Part shown: positions 5,579 to 5,676 of the stretch, one piece after another
How positions within the stretch are numbered: the first letter of the stretch is position 1
Layout of the letters: every line of letters begins with the position of its first letter
DNA from: an uncultured Clostridia bacterium
Lineage (GTDB): Bacteria; Bacillota; Clostridia; Oscillospirales; Acutalibacteraceae
Assembly: GCA_937875885.1 (NCBI GenBank)
Contig: CALEIO010000212.1
Span: 1-5,676 of the forward strand
Length of the DNA: 5,676 bases
Direction: 5' to 3'
Notes under the pieces: model-generated
The model's database searches: none
The model's input: only the letters and a program-made list of their open reading frames with translations
Told to the model about the DNA's origin: nothing
Made by a program: the position numbers and the translations under genes

Positions 5579-5676
5579 TGCCGGACTGCACGCCGGCATG
5601 CGCGTGGCGCTGCTGGACGGCGAAAACCGCTGCGTCTATGCCTCAGACAAGGGAATGGAGAATCTGCTCGCTCTCT
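5577..5676 (+). CDS. Open GC-rich fragment of an unidentified protein, possibly DUF1893-like; incomplete at the right end
   Basis: The plus strand is open from the murE break to the window end and reads IAGLHAGMRVALLDGENR followed by CVYASDKGMENLLAL. Base composition (61 G/C in the last 96 bases) and codon choice (CTG, GCG, CGC, GGC) differ from every other gene here, suggesting a high-GC genome. The pattern of a beta strand with ALL-D-G, then CVYAS, then a Lys-Gly-x(3)-LL helix start is reminiscent of the beginning of DUF1893 proteins (deaminase-like fold, as in Thermotoga TM1506), but the piece is too short to be sure. A start could be the ATG at 5598, although no ribosome binding site precedes it. 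The opposite strand could instead be the coding one. Confidence 0.3.
   Translation, partial: MAGLHAGMRVALLDGENRCVYASDKGMENLLAL

Noticed and set aside
5579..5599. ATG at 5597-5599 as the true start of a short MurE-like protein.
   Set aside because: The seven added residues come from DNA of different composition and the product would lack the ATP-binding domain.
1..5676. tRNA or rRNA genes, CRISPR repeats, transposases, integrase sites or phage genes.
   Set aside because: None was recognised on either strand: no regularly spaced repeats, no cloverleaf with a TTCRA-type arm, and no mobile-element protein.

Overview
This window reads like a contig from a gut-type anaerobe community, and most likely a patchwork of more than one genome. 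The left end (about 1 to 1070) encodes a secreted tetratricopeptide-repeat protein of a kind common in Bacteroidota such as Prevotella and Bacteroides. From about 1070 to 4745 the proteins, codon habits and Shine-Dalgarno sites look like a clostridial Bacillota (Oscillospiraceae or Lachnospiraceae type). The right end (4746 to 5676) holds a T/G-rich spacer, the last two fifths of a clostridial-type murE, and about 95 bases of GC-rich DNA (61 of the last 96 bases are G or C) that belong to something else. This taxonomic reading is inference from protein style and codon use; no search was run.

Layout. 56-1138 (+): TPR protein with signal peptide, followed by a hairpin terminator. 1197-3188 (-): complete family GH31 alpha-glucosidase with both catalytic aspartates. 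3189-3333: intergenic region with two well-formed sigma-70-type promoters that face each other. 3334-4191 (+): complete DegV-family fatty-acid-binding protein. 4205-4240: hairpin that can terminate transcription in both directions. 4245-4745 (-): C-terminal 166 residues of a ZnuA-type zinc-binding lipoprotein, cut off abruptly at its 5' side. 4746-4896: strongly strand-skewed spacer. 4897-4944 (-): terminator of the murE fragment. 5000-5578 (-): C-terminal 192 residues of MurE. 5577-5676 (+): open GC-rich fragment, perhaps a DUF1893-type protein.

How the parts work together. Only GH31 and DegV form a convincing natural pair: they are divergent and share a regulatory region of about 145 bases, and their functions (oligosaccharide breakdown; fatty acid delivery for lipid synthesis) are not obviously linked. 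The other pieces are fragments whose breaks coincide with changes in composition or protein family, near 1070, 4745 and 5580. I found no RNA gene, CRISPR array, transposase or phage gene, and no convincing new multi-gene system. The points worth checking are the three breakpoints, the face-to-face promoters, and the T/G-rich spacer.
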